Below, one piece after another: positions 52,544-60,782 of a DNA stretch of 64,000 nucleotides. The position numbers and the translations under genes were made by a program. The stretch lies in contig NZ_FMTY01000002.1 of assembly GCF_900100625.1 (NCBI RefSeq), positions 396,768-460,767 on the forward strand, read 5' to 3'. Origin of the DNA: Flavobacterium saliperosum. GTDB taxonomy: Bacteria > Bacteroidota > Bacteroidia > Flavobacteriales > Flavobacteriaceae. Under the pieces are notes generated by a model. That model ran no database searches. It was not told the DNA's origin and saw only the letters and a list, made by a program, of their open reading frames with translations. Every line of letters begins with the position of its first letter. Position 1 is the first letter of the stretch.

Positions 52544-53518
52544 TTACCACCCTAAAACATAAGCAAAAATCAATGGTGCCACAATCGTAGCATCAGATTC
52601 TACAATGAATTTCGGAGTTGTAATGTCCAATTTTCCCCAAGTGATTTTTTCATTCGGAACAGCTCCGGAATACGAACCGTAGCTTGTTGTCGAATCAGAA
52701 ATCTGACAGAAATAACTCCAGAACGGAATATCGTGCATTTCCATATCCTGATATAACATCGGTACAACGCAAATAGGGAAGTCACCTGCAATTCCTCCAC
52801 CAATCTGGAAGAATCCGATTCCTTTTCCTGCGCAGTTTTTTGGATACCAGTCGGCCAACCACATCATGTATTCAATTCCGCTTTTCATTGTAGTGGCTTT
52901 GAATTCTCCTTTGATACAATACGAAGAGAAAATATTCCCCATGGTACTGTCTTCCCATCCCGGAACTACAATTGGTAAGTTTTTCTCGGCTGCAGCAACC
53001 ATCCATGAATCTTTAGGATCGATTTCATAGTATTGCTCCAATACACCTGAATTAATCATTTGGTACATGAATTCATGTGGAAAATAACGTTCTCCTTTTG
53101 AATCGGCATTATTCCAAATATCAAATAAATGCGATTGCAAACGACGGAAAGCTTCTTCTTCCGGAATACAAGTATCCGTAACGCGATTGTAGTGATTTTC
53201 TAACAAATCCCATTCTTCCTGCGGACTCAAATCACGGTAATTCGGTACTCTTTTATACGAATGGTGTGCAACAAGGTTCATGATATCTTCTTCAAGATTG
53301 GCTCCTGTACAAGAAATAATCTGAACTTTATCCTGACGAATCATTTCAGCTAATGATTTTCCAAGCTCTGCAGTACTCATCGCACCGGCAAGTGTAATCA
53401 TCATTTTTCCGTTGTCCAGCAAATGCTCTTCATACCCTTTTGCCGCATCTACTAATGCTGCCGAGTTAAAATGAAGATAATGTTTCTCTATAAACTGACT
53501 GATAGGTCCTTTACTCAT
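52544..53518 (-). CDS. deoxyhypusine synthase-like protein
   Basis: 324 residues of the deoxyhypusine synthase fold, which transfers the aminobutyl group of spermidine. NAD-binding (MITLAGAMSTAELG), GGGIAGDFPICVVPML, SYSGAVPNEKITWGKL and DATIVAPLIFA are present, and K296 matches the lysine that carries the butylimine intermediate. Bacteria have no eIF5A, so the substrate must differ; some bacterial relatives make homospermidine. It lies 18 bases after arginine decarboxylase in the same direction, supporting a polyamine role. Confidence 0.88.
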   Translation of the reverse strand: MSKGPISQFIEKHYLHFNSAALVDAAKGYEEHLLDNGKMMITLAGAMSTAELGKSLAEMIRQDKVQIISCTGANLEEDIMNLVAHHSYKRVPNYRDLSPQEEWDLLENHYNRVTDTCIPEEEAFRRLQSHLFDIWNNADSKGERYFPHEFMYQMINSGVLEQYYEIDPKDSWMVAAAEKNLPIVVPGWEDSTMGNIFSSYCIKGEFKATTMKSGIEYMMWLADWYPKNCAGKGIGFFQIGGGIAGDFPICVVPMLYQDMEMHDIPFWSYFCQISDSTTSYGSYSGAVPNEKITWGKLDITTPKFIVESDATIVAPLIFAYVLGW

Positions 53519-53536
53519 CGCTATTTTGTATTTCTA

Positions 53537-54949
53537 TTATAAATTTGATTTTTTCTTATTGTATCCTAAAATCTCTAAAACTTCTTCGACTTTTTGTTGT
53601 TCTGAAAAAACTTCAGTCGCAAAAATTCCGTTTTTATCTTTATCGATCAGGATGTGTTTAGGCTGTGGTAAAATACAATGGCTCAAACCTCCAAAACCAC
53701 CGATTGTTTCCTGATAGGCTCCGGTATTAAAGAAACCAATATACAAAGGTTTTTCTTTATTGTATTTAGGAAGGTAAACGGCATTCATGTGTTGCTCTGA
53801 ATTGTAGTAATCGTCACCATCACAGGTTAATCCGCCTAAAAGTACACGTTCATAAGTGTCATTCCATCGGTTAACAGCCATCATAACGAAACGTTTGTTG
53901 ATAGCCCAAGTGTCAGGTAGGGTAGTGATGAATGAAGAATCAATCATGTTCCAGTTTTCACGGTCATTTTGCTTCTTCTGATACAAAACCTGATAAATCG
54001 CTCCACCGGCTTCACCTACAGTGAATGAACCAAATTCCGTAAAAATATGAGGAACGGGAACTTCGGCTTCGTCACAGGCAATTTTGATTTGATTCAAAAT
54101 CTCATCAACCATATATTGGTAATCGTATTCAAATGCCAATGAATTTTTGATAGGGAAACCGCCGCCAATGTTCAAGCTGTCTAAGGAAGGACATTCTTTT
54201 TTTAAAGCGATGTACACTTTCATACATTTCAATAACTCGTTCCAATAGTAAGCCGTGTCACGAATACCTGCATTAATGAAGAAGTGGAGCATTTTTAACT
54301 CAACTTTCTTATTATCCTGGATTTGTTTGCGATAGAAAGGAACGATGTCTTTATAACCGATTCCCAAACGTGAGGTATAGAACTCAAATTTTGGCTCTTC
54401 CTCGGCAGCAATACGAATTCCTATTTTGAATTTACCTTCAATTTGCTCCTGTAACAAATCGAGTTCTTCAAAATTGTCGATTACGGGAATGGTATTCTTG
54501 TGTCCGTTGTTAATTAAACGGGCGATATTGATAACATACTGATCACGTTTAAAACCATTGCAAACCACATAGGTGTTTTTGTTGATTTTCCCTTCTTCCA
54601 TCAAGCGCTCCACAATATCAATGTCGAATGCCGAAGAAGTTTCAATATGAATGTTGTTTTTTAAAGCCTCGTTTAAAATGAATTCAAAATGCGAACTCTT
54701 AGTACAATAGCAGTAAAAATACTTCGCTTCATAACCGTGTTTTTCCATTGCATTTCTAAACCACATTTTGGCTTTGTTGATGTTTTCGGAAATTTTCGGT
54801 AAATATGTGAATTTTAAAGGTGTGCCGTATTGCTCTACCAATTTCATTAAGTCGATACCGTGAAATTGCAGATTGTCTTTATTTAAAGTAAATTCTTCTT
54901 GAGGAAAGTAGAAAGTTTGGTTAATTAAGTCGTAATATTTAGTATTCAT
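53537..54949 (-). CDS. speA: arginine decarboxylase, short PLP form
   Basis: 470 residues, much shorter than E. coli SpeA, and the usual Bacteroidota size. The alanine-racemase-like barrel holds the PLP lysine in YFYCYCTKSSHFEF and the glycine loop LNIGGGFPIKNS; the C-terminal barrel has GLTCDGDD, the active-site cysteine-aspartate motif of the fold, and GAYQETIGGFGG. It converts arginine to agmatine, the first step to putrescine. The deoxyhypusine-synthase-like gene follows and is likely co-transcribed. Confidence 0.92.
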   Translation of the reverse strand: MNTKYYDLINQTFYFPQEEFTLNKDNLQFHGIDLMKLVEQYGTPLKFTYLPKISENINKAKMWFRNAMEKHGYEAKYFYCYCTKSSHFEFILNEALKNNIHIETSSAFDIDIVERLMEEGKINKNTYVVCNGFKRDQYVINIARLINNGHKNTIPVIDNFEELDLLQEQIEGKFKIGIRIAAEEEPKFEFYTSRLGIGYKDIVPFYRKQIQDNKKVELKMLHFFINAGIRDTAYYWNELLKCMKVYIALKKECPSLDSLNIGGGFPIKNSLAFEYDYQYMVDEILNQIKIACDEAEVPVPHIFTEFGSFTVGEAGGAIYQVLYQKKQNDRENWNMIDSSFITTLPDTWAINKRFVMMAVNRWNDTYERVLLGGLTCDGDDYYNSEQHMNAVYLPKYNKEKPLYIGFFNTGAYQETIGGFGGLSHCILPQPKHILIDKDKNGIFATEVFSEQQKVEEVLEILGYNKKKSNL

Positions 54950-55008
54950 CTGAATAATAAGTTGTTAGATTATAAAATTACTATTTTTTTCCTAATAACA
55001 ACTGATTT

Positions 55009-55188
55009 TCAAACCCTAATATTTGCGTATATTATCTGCAGCTCATCGTGCAGTGGATTGGGGAATTCCAAAACGTCAAAATTCTGAATACTTCTCACAG
55101 AAAATACAATACGTTGAATCCCTGACAACAAATTGCTTTCACTGTGGTTACTATTAGAACGGAACTGTGTATTCTGCGTTTTTTTCAT
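55009..55188 (-). CDS. small hypothetical protein upstream of speA
   Basis: 59 residues from ATG 55188 to TGA 55009, read from the sequence. It begins MKKTQNTQFRSNSN, has SGIQRIVFSVRSIQNFDVL and ends DELQIIYANIRV. The C-terminal half has alternating hydrophobics like a folded protein, not a random frame. It lies 60 bases before speA on the same strand and 56 bases after aroB. It could be a leader ORF, but I cannot assign a function. Confidence 0.5.
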   Translation of the reverse strand: MKKTQNTQFRSNSNHSESNLLSGIQRIVFSVRSIQNFDVLEFPNPLHDELQIIYANIRV

Positions 55189-55244
55189 TCCGACAAATGT
55201 AAAAAATATTAAAGCGTATTTAAAAGAAAATTTATAAAAAAATA

Positions 55245-56312
55245 TTAGTTTTTATAATCTTCAAAAGCCTTAAAAATCAGCTCATTCGGAACGAATTGGT
55301 TAATTTTCACATTACCGATTCCGTCAAGCAACGCGAATTGCACTTTTCCGAACTCATTTTTCTTGTCGTGAATAAGTAATTTGATGATTTCTTCAATGTC
55401 TTTTTGACTGAATTCGATTTTCCCGAACAAATCATGAATCACCGATTTTATGTCGAAATAGTCATCCTTGCTAATTAATTCCTTTTCAAAGGATAAATAA
55501 CTTTCCAAAACCATTCCGACAGCGATTGCTTCTCCGTGAAGTAAAGGTGTTTTGATATCATTTTCCAAAAAATAACTTTCAATGGCGTGACCTAACGTAT
55601 GTCCGAAATTCAATGCTTTTCGTATGCCGTTTTCAGTCGGATCCTGGGAAACCACATTGTTTTTTATTTGAATGGATTCATGAATTAAAATATCCAAATC
55701 CTCTGTACTTAAATTATTTAGATCTTTTAATTTTATCCAATATGCTTCATCCTGAATCAATCCGTGCTTCAGCATTTCCGCCAATCCCGAACGCATTTCG
55801 TTTGCGGGTAAAGTGGCTAAAAAGGTGCTGTCGATTAAAACGGCTTTCGGAGTTGTTATGGTTCCGATTTGATTCTTCAGATTACCCAAATCCACCCCGT
55901 TTTTACCACCAATGGAAGCATCCACCATTGCTAAAAGCGTAGTGGGAACATTAATGTATTCGATGCCTCGTTTGTAAGTGGAAGCCACAAAGCCGCCCAA
56001 ATCCGTTACGACGCCACCGCCAAGATTAATGATAATGCTTTTTCGGTCACCGCCAAGTTCCGTTAACGCCGACCAGATCTCGAAACAGGTTTCAATATTT
56101 TTAAAATGCTCACCAGCTTCAAATTCAATGATTTCCATCGAAACTTCGGTTGCGACATTCGCAAGAAAATTGGGCAAACAACACTCGCTAGTTTTACTGT
56201 CAACCAATACAAATACTTTAGAATAAGCTTCCGGATGGAGCGTTTGGCTCAGATAGGTGTAAATAGCGTCATTAAAATAAACTGAATATCCGTTGGCGTT
56301 TATAATCTGCAT
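55245..56312 (-). CDS. aroB: 3-dehydroquinate synthase
   Basis: 355 residues from the ATG at 56312; a start 16 codons upstream adds no conserved sequence. NAD and substrate motifs are NLGGGVVTDLGGFVASTYKR, NVPTTLLAMVDASIGGKNGV, LAEMLKHGLIQD and FGHTLGHAIE, with the zinc-binding glutamate and histidines. It performs the second step of the shikimate pathway. No other aro genes adjoin it. Confidence 0.97.
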   Translation of the reverse strand: MQIINANGYSVYFNDAIYTYLSQTLHPEAYSKVFVLVDSKTSECCLPNFLANVATEVSMEIIEFEAGEHFKNIETCFEIWSALTELGGDRKSIIINLGGGVVTDLGGFVASTYKRGIEYINVPTTLLAMVDASIGGKNGVDLGNLKNQIGTITTPKAVLIDSTFLATLPANEMRSGLAEMLKHGLIQDEAYWIKLKDLNNLSTEDLDILIHESIQIKNNVVSQDPTENGIRKALNFGHTLGHAIESYFLENDIKTPLLHGEAIAVGMVLESYLSFEKELISKDDYFDIKSVIHDLFGKIEFSQKDIEEIIKLLIHDKKNEFGKVQFALLDGIGNVKINQFVPNELIFKAFEDYKN

Positions 56313-56408
56313 TTTTAAAGTATTGATAATGGAAGAGCAAAATAAGGCATTTTTTATCAATTATTCTCAAACCCTGCGTATATTTGTAAGCCGATTTATA
56401 AATAAACA

Positions 56409-57575
56409 ATGGAAAAGATATTTAACAACACCCAGGTCGCATTCTCTTTAAAAAACAACAGGGAATTAAACAGAGCCCATTTCCTTTTCAAACTGATTGG
56501 AAACCCCTCCTTAGTAAAAATAGGAACTTCATTAACCAATTTCGCTTTAAATTTTCATCTTCCGGTTGAAGGTTTAATCCGCATGACCGTTTTTGATCAT
56601 TTTTGTGGTGGCGTAAGCGAAAACGATTGCCTTAAGGTAGTCGACAAAATGTACACTAAAAAAGTTTCTTCGGTTTTGGATTATTCCGTTGAAGGAAAAG
56701 AAGAAGAAGCGCAGTTTGATGCTGCTTTGGAAATGACCCTGAAAACCATCGAATTTGCCAAAGCTAAAGAAGCCATTCCTTTTGCAGTATTCAAACCTAC
56801 CGGATTGGGACGTATTGCTTTATATGAAAAAGTGGGTGCAAAAGCGGAACTGACTGAAAATGAAAAAGAAGAATGGAATAGAGTAGTAGCCCGTTTTGAA
56901 ACGATCTGTAAAACTGCTTTTGAAAAAGACGTAATGTTATTGATAGATGCTGAAGAAAGCTGGATGCAGGATGCTGCTGATGATTTAGTTACCGAGATGA
57001 TGCGTAAATACAATAAGCAAAAGGCTTTGATTTTTAATACGTTACAAATGTACCGTTGGGATCGTATGGATTTCCTGAAAAAACTTCATGAAACTGCTAA
57101 AACAGAAGGTTTTTATATCGGGATGAAAGTAGTTCGCGGTGCTTATATGGAAAAAGAGGGAGAAAGAGCTGCTGCAAAAGGCTACAAAAACCCAATTTGT
57201 GAATCTAAAGAAGCTACTGATAAGAATTACGATACCTGTATCGCCTACATGATGGACAACATCGAAAAAATGGCTATTTTTGAAGGTACTCATAATGAAG
57301 CAAGCTCCTACAAATTAATGGAACTGATGCAACAAAAAGGCATTTCAAAAAACGACAACCGCATTTGGTTTGGACAGTTATACGGAATGAGTGACAATAT
57401 CAGTTACAATTTAGCGGAAAACGGTTATAATGTAGCAAAATACCTTCCGTTCGGACCGGTTCGTGATGTTATGCCGTATCTCATCCGACGTGCTGAAGAG
57501 AATACATCTGTGGCAGGACAAACCGGTAGGGAACTGATACTTTTGGAAACCGAAAAGAAAAGAAGAAAATTATAA
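56409..57575 (+). CDS. proline dehydrogenase
   Basis: 388 residues, single-domain form without the P5C dehydrogenase half of PutA. FAD-binding barrel motifs include FAVFKPTGLGR, MLLIDAEESWMQDAADDL, NTLQMYRWDRMDF, GMKVVRGAYMEKE and YGMSDNISYNL with the C-terminal RRAEENTS. It oxidises proline to pyrroline-5-carboxylate and feeds electrons to the quinone pool. It is divergent from aroB; TATATTTG at 56379-56386 may be the -7 box. Confidence 0.95.
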   Translation: MEKIFNNTQVAFSLKNNRELNRAHFLFKLIGNPSLVKIGTSLTNFALNFHLPVEGLIRMTVFDHFCGGVSENDCLKVVDKMYTKKVSSVLDYSVEGKEEEAQFDAALEMTLKTIEFAKAKEAIPFAVFKPTGLGRIALYEKVGAKAELTENEKEEWNRVVARFETICKTAFEKDVMLLIDAEESWMQDAADDLVTEMMRKYNKQKALIFNTLQMYRWDRMDFLKKLHETAKTEGFYIGMKVVRGAYMEKEGERAAAKGYKNPICESKEATDKNYDTCIAYMMDNIEKMAIFEGTHNEASSYKLMELMQQKGISKNDNRIWFGQLYGMSDNISYNLAENGYNVAKYLPFGPVRDVMPYLIRRAEENTSVAGQTGRELILLETEKKRRKL

Positions 57576-57580
57576 AATAA

Positions 57581-57608
57581 AAAACTCCGAATTATTTCGG
57601 AGTTTTTA
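57581..57608. terminator. terminator after proline dehydrogenase
   Basis: AAAACTCCGAA (57581-57591) pairs with TTCGGAGTTTT (57596-57606), T-rich on one side and A-rich on the other; shared with the convergent gene at 57611. Confidence 0.9.
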
Positions 57609-57610
57609 TT

Positions 57611-57880
57611 TTACAGATTATAGAATATCACCAGTAACAGCGTTGGAAAAACAATCAAGTTGACTCCTAAAATGATATTTTCATTGGTTTTTATTTTACC
57701 GAGACCTACGTTTATAAGAAAAAGAATTCCGGTAATTAAAGCGAGGTAAATCAAAAATATCAGCCAATTACCCATATTGGTCATCCATCGGAAATTGTAA
57801 TTACCCTCGTCAATAAAGAAAAGAAACTGAGATATAAGAAAGCTGTTAATTACAGCGAGTTGGAAGGCTCTTTTTTTCAT
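57611..57880 (-). CDS. small membrane protein, unknown function
   Basis: 89 residues with three likely membrane helices: about 5-22, 38-60 (NWLIFLIYLALITGILFLINV) and 68-88. No motif is recognised. Its stop abuts the shared terminator. It may be transcribed alone. Confidence 0.55.
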   Translation of the reverse strand: MKKRAFQLAVINSFLISQFLFFIDEGNYNFRWMTNMGNWLIFLIYLALITGILFLINVGLGKIKTNENIILGVNLIVFPTLLLVIFYNL

Positions 57881-58133
57881 GAATAGGATTCGAGTTTAAC
57901 TACTAACGAAAATATGTTTGAAATAGTGTGCAAGAATGAAGCGGTCTAAAAGCATATGAAGTCTTTATTATCATTCCGACAAAGGAGAAATCTCATAACG
58001 CTAATCACGTAAACCAGGACAGGGAAAATGGAAAGCTTTCCACACTAACATGAAAAGACCAAATGTAAAAGGAACCTGTTCTTGAACTTCAAAAAAGGAT
58101 AAAAAAAACTCCTTAATTTCTTAAGGAGTTTTA
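57881..58133. other. gene-free stretch between small membrane gene and tRNA remnant
   Basis: I see no coding frame. ATTCCGACAAAGGAGAAATC (57976-57995) resembles a motif that I recall from flavobacterial intergenic DNA, though this is from memory. The end of the stretch holds the terminator-like hairpin at 58101-58129. Confidence 0.35.
58101..58129 (-). terminator. hairpin downstream of the tRNA remnant
   Basis: ACTCCTTAA (58108-58116) pairs with TTAAGGAGT (58121-58129), with a run of eight A on the plus strand. It is nearly the same as the tRNA-Val terminator at 58471. Confidence 0.8.
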
Positions 58134-58204
58134 TGGGCGATGAGGGGTTCGAACCCTCGACCGCTCCCGATAAAATCGGGATGCTCTGTAACAGTCAAGC
58201 TAAT
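58134..58204 (-). pseudogene. truncated tRNA copy
   Basis: Read on the minus strand it has the D-arm-like GCTTGACTGTTACAGAGC, a palindromic anticodon arm (TCCCG, loop ATTTTAT, CGGGA), and the T-arm GAGGG-TTCGAAC-CCCTC followed by ATCGCCCA, exactly the 3' end of tRNA-Val at 58499. The 5' acceptor strand is missing: it is replaced by the last codons of the GIY-YIG gene, whose stop lies inside it. It cannot form an acceptor stem, so it is not a working tRNA. Confidence 0.8.
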
Positions 58205-58451
58205 ATTGTTTCACTATCAATTCCTGAATTTTACTTCTACTTTTCCAAGATTTAATTTGTAATTCTCTTTGCTGAGCTTGTTCTTTCGTTTCGTGCTTTT
58301 CGGTAAAAACAATTTTCCAATCATTTACATTACCTGTAAAACCTTTGCTTTTTTGATTGTGTCGAACTATTCTTTCCTCCAAATTAGAAATAAAACCAAT
58401 ATAATAGCGATTTTTAGTTTCGCTAAAAAGTATGCAAACTATAAATTCCAT
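58200..58451 (-). CDS. GIY-YIG nuclease family protein
   Basis: 83 residues, single-domain YhbQ/UPF0213-like form. The catalytic GIY-YIG pair appears as FIVCILFS and RYYIGFI, followed by the arginine helix NLEERIVRHN and the glutamate in HETKEQAQQRELQIKSWKSRSKIQ. The first tyrosine of GIY is replaced (VCI), so activity may be altered. It is bounded by the tRNA remnant, which overlaps its stop codon, and by tRNA-Val and its terminator, which lies 20 bases from its start. Confidence 0.85.
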   Translation of the reverse strand: MEFIVCILFSETKNRYYIGFISNLEERIVRHNQKSKGFTGNVNDWKIVFTEKHETKEQAQQRELQIKSWKSRSKIQELIVKQY

Positions 58452-58463
58452 GAACTATATAAC

Positions 58464-58492
58464 AAAAAAAACTCCTTAATTGCTTAAGGAGT
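58464..58492 (-). terminator. terminator of tRNA-Val
   Basis: ACTCCTTAA (58471-58479) pairs with TTAAGGAGT (58484-58492); seven A on the plus strand give the T-run on the minus strand. Confidence 0.88.
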
Positions 58493-58498
58493 ATTTTG

Positions 58499-58573
58499 TG
58501 GGCGATGAGGGGTTCGAACCCCCGACCCCCTCGGTGTAAACGAGGTGCTCTGAACCAGCTGAGCTAATCGCCC
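58499..58573 (-). tRNA. tRNA-Val (anticodon TAC)
   Basis: 75 bases on the minus strand. Acceptor GGGCGAT pairs with ATCGCCC, discriminator A; the D arm is GCTCAGCTGGTTCAGAGC, the anticodon arm CTCG-loop with TTTACAC giving anticodon TAC, and the T loop TTCGAAC. CCA is not encoded. It has a promoter 36-66 bases upstream and its own terminator. Confidence 0.95.
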
Positions 58574-58608
58574 CAATACATGCTTTCAGTTGTTTCTGAT
58601 TGCGAGTG

Positions 58609-58638
58609 CAAATATACATCAGGAATTTGATTTCGCAA
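58609..58638 (-). promoter_or_regulatory. promoter of tRNA-Val
   Basis: On the minus strand TTG (58636-58638), a 19-base spacer and TATATTTG (58609-58616), the same arrangement as before the SRP RNA. Confidence 0.75.
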
Positions 58639-58655
58639 GAGTTTTACAAACTTTT

Positions 58656-59030
58656 TTACTGTTTTTTTATGTCTTTAAGCATCACTCTTTCGCTGTAATT
58701 GACCATTTCTACAGTAATGTCTTCATTTTTAGTGTTTTTGCCTTCTATGATGTACAGCTTACCGTTTTCGTAAGGTTTATTGCTATTATCGAAATCCACA
58801 TCACCGTGTTCTAAACAATTTTTGACATCTTCAATGGTTACCCATTTTTCGTTGAATTTGGCTTCCGCTTCTTTGGAATAACTTATGGGTTTGCTTCGTA
58901 AATCTTTCAAAACCCTGCAATTTGGCATATAACAGAATTCGGTTTTCTTTTTTTGGAAGAAAAACACTAAAAACATACCGCCTAAAAGCAGTCCGAAAAG
59001 ATAATATGCTAAACGATGTACAAATTTCAT
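58656..59030 (-). CDS. DUF4258-like single-pass membrane protein
   Basis: 124 residues. A membrane helix at about 8-26 (LAYYLFGLLLGGMFLVFFF) is followed by CYMPNCRVLKDLRSK with two cysteines, and a small alpha-beta domain with VKNCLEHGDVDFDNSNK and YIIEGKN. The domain resembles DUF4258, related to mRNA-interferase-like folds, though no toxin activity can be claimed. The cysteine pair could coordinate metal or form a disulfide. Confidence 0.65.
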   Translation of the reverse strand: MKFVHRLAYYLFGLLLGGMFLVFFFQKKKTEFCYMPNCRVLKDLRSKPISYSKEAEAKFNEKWVTIEDVKNCLEHGDVDFDNSNKPYENGKLYIIEGKNTKNEDITVEMVNYSERVMLKDIKKQ

Positions 59031-59077
59031 GGTAAATAATTTGCTGCAAAAGTAAACAAACTATTGACTACTGCCAA

Positions 59078-60271
59078 CTAAAATACAATCAGGTTTATGT
59101 CTCGGTAGGAAATATTAAACCAATCCGCTATGGACTTATTGGTTAAAATTCCGTGATAGAAATAGACACCGTTTTTTAACCCCCTGTCGCAACGGATGGC
59201 GCTTTCCAATCCGCCATCATCGGCTATTTTAAGCAGGGAAGGAGTGATGATGTTACTGATTGACATCGAAGCTGTTTTGGAATAACGCGATGGTATATTA
59301 GGGACACAATAATGAATCACATTACTCTTAATGAAAGTGGGTTTTTCATGTGTGGTAACTTCTGACGTTTCAAAACAGCCTCCGGTATCGATACTTACAT
59401 CCACAATTACAGCACCTTTTTTCATATGCTCCACCATTGTTTCGGTTACCACAACCGGCGTTCGGTTTTTTCCGCGCATAGCACCGATAGCCACATCACA
59501 ACGGCGTAAGGCTTTCAATAACGATTTTTCCTGTATGGTTGAAGTGAAAATACGTTGGTTCAGCATATTCTGCAGACGACGCATTTTTGTTATGGAATTA
59601 TCAAAAACTTTCACTGTCGCTCCCAGCCCGATTGCGGTTCTGGCGGCATATTCGGCTACTGTTCCGGCACCTAAAATAACAACTTCCGTAGGACGAACGC
59701 CTGTAATATTTCCAAACAACAGTCCTTTTCCGATCGATTGATTAATCATCAATTCGGATGCAATTAAAATCGATGCGGTTCCCGCAATTTCACTTAGTGA
59801 TTTTACAGCCGGGTAGGAGCCGTCTTCGTCTTTTATGAATTCGAAAGCCAAAGCGGTAATGCGCTTGGTGGCCAAGGCTTCGAAATAGGCTTTCTTTTGT
59901 GTTTTTAATTGAATGGCGGAAATCAGTATCGTTTGCGGATTCATCATTTCGATTTCATCTAGTGTAGGCGGTTCCACTTTTAGAATCATCGGACAACTGA
60001 ATACCTTTTTGGTATCGGTTGTAATTTCTGCACCGGCATCACTGTATTCTTTGTCTGAATAACTTGAACTTTCACCTGCACTCGTTTCCATTAGCACTCT
60101 GTGACCGTGGGAAGTCAATGAATTTACTGCGTCAGGAGTAAGACAGATACGACGTTCCTGATAGGAGGTTTCTTTTGGAATTCCTATGAAAAGCTCGCTC
60201 TTGTGTTTTGCTATTTCCAGCTTTTCTTCCTGCGGAAGCAGTTGGTGTTTTGAAAAAGGTGTTATCGACAT
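59078..60271 (-). CDS. ald: alanine dehydrogenase
   Basis: 397 residues. GIPKETSYQERRICLTPDAV is the conserved start of the pyridine-nucleotide transhydrogenase/alanine dehydrogenase family; the NAD fold is VVILGAGTVAEYAARTAIGLG with KVFDNSITKMRRLQ, and the second part has VIVDVSIDTGGCFE. The family K and H substrate residues are in place near VLMETSAGESSSYSDKEY. It interconverts alanine and pyruvate with ammonia. The tsaE gene lies upstream on the same strand, 53 bases away. Confidence 0.9.
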   Translation of the reverse strand: MSITPFSKHQLLPQEEKLEIAKHKSELFIGIPKETSYQERRICLTPDAVNSLTSHGHRVLMETSAGESSSYSDKEYSDAGAEITTDTKKVFSCPMILKVEPPTLDEIEMMNPQTILISAIQLKTQKKAYFEALATKRITALAFEFIKDEDGSYPAVKSLSEIAGTASILIASELMINQSIGKGLLFGNITGVRPTEVVILGAGTVAEYAARTAIGLGATVKVFDNSITKMRRLQNMLNQRIFTSTIQEKSLLKALRRCDVAIGAMRGKNRTPVVVTETMVEHMKKGAVIVDVSIDTGGCFETSEVTTHEKPTFIKSNVIHYCVPNIPSRYSKTASMSISNIITPSLLKIADDGGLESAIRCDRGLKNGVYFYHGILTNKSIADWFNISYRDINLIVF

Positions 60272-60324
60272 GCTTTAGTTGTGTGAATTGAGTACAAATT
60301 ACGAAATTTTGACAAAATACAATA

Positions 60325-60732
60325 TCATTTAACGGTCAAATGACGTTTCCCATTAGGTAATAATTTGATGTGTATTGCCGTATGATCTAACGGAATCAGG
60401 TTTGGTGTTTTTTCCGGCCATTCAATGAAGCACCAGTGCACGGAATAAAAATATTCGTCGATACCCATATCGTAAGCTTCTTCCTCCGAATTCAGGCGAT
60501 ACAAATCAAAATGATAAATGATATCCCCGTTGGCAGCCTTATATTCGTTAACCAATGAAAAAGTAGGGCTGGAGGCCATGTCTTTAACCCCGAGATAATG
60601 GACTAAAGCTTTTATCAGTGTAGTTTTTCCCACACCCATATCGGCGTGGAAAACAACTACTTTTTTTATACTGTGGGCAAATATCTGTTTTACTACATCC
60701 TGAATCTCTTCAAGAGTGAACGTTATTTCCAT
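60325..60732 (-). CDS. tsaE: TsaE, ATPase of the t6A tRNA modification complex
   Basis: 135 residues. Walker A is MGVGKTT (32-38), followed by VHYLGVKDMASSPTFSLVNEY, the characteristic SPTF loop, and FDLYRLNSEEEAYDMGIDEYF. TsaE works with TsaB and TsaD to install threonylcarbamoyl on A37 of ANN-decoding tRNAs. It lies 50 bases after porX on the same strand, so it is probably co-transcribed. Confidence 0.95.
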   Translation of the reverse strand: MEITFTLEEIQDVVKQIFAHSIKKVVVFHADMGVGKTTLIKALVHYLGVKDMASSPTFSLVNEYKAANGDIIYHFDLYRLNSEEEAYDMGIDEYFYSVHWCFIEWPEKTPNLIPLDHTAIHIKLLPNGKRHLTVK

Positions 60733-60782
60733 AACTAAACCGGCTTTTATTTGATTGTAAGAATTTTACAATTCAAATATAC

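Noticed and set aside
57881..58133. Insertion sequence or integrase near tRNA-Val
   Set aside because: No transposase or integrase frame and no terminal inverted repeats are visible; only the GIY-YIG gene is associated.
58134..58204. Functional tRNA with anticodon TTT
   Set aside because: The 5' acceptor strand is missing and replaced by GIY-YIG coding sequence, so no acceptor stem can form.
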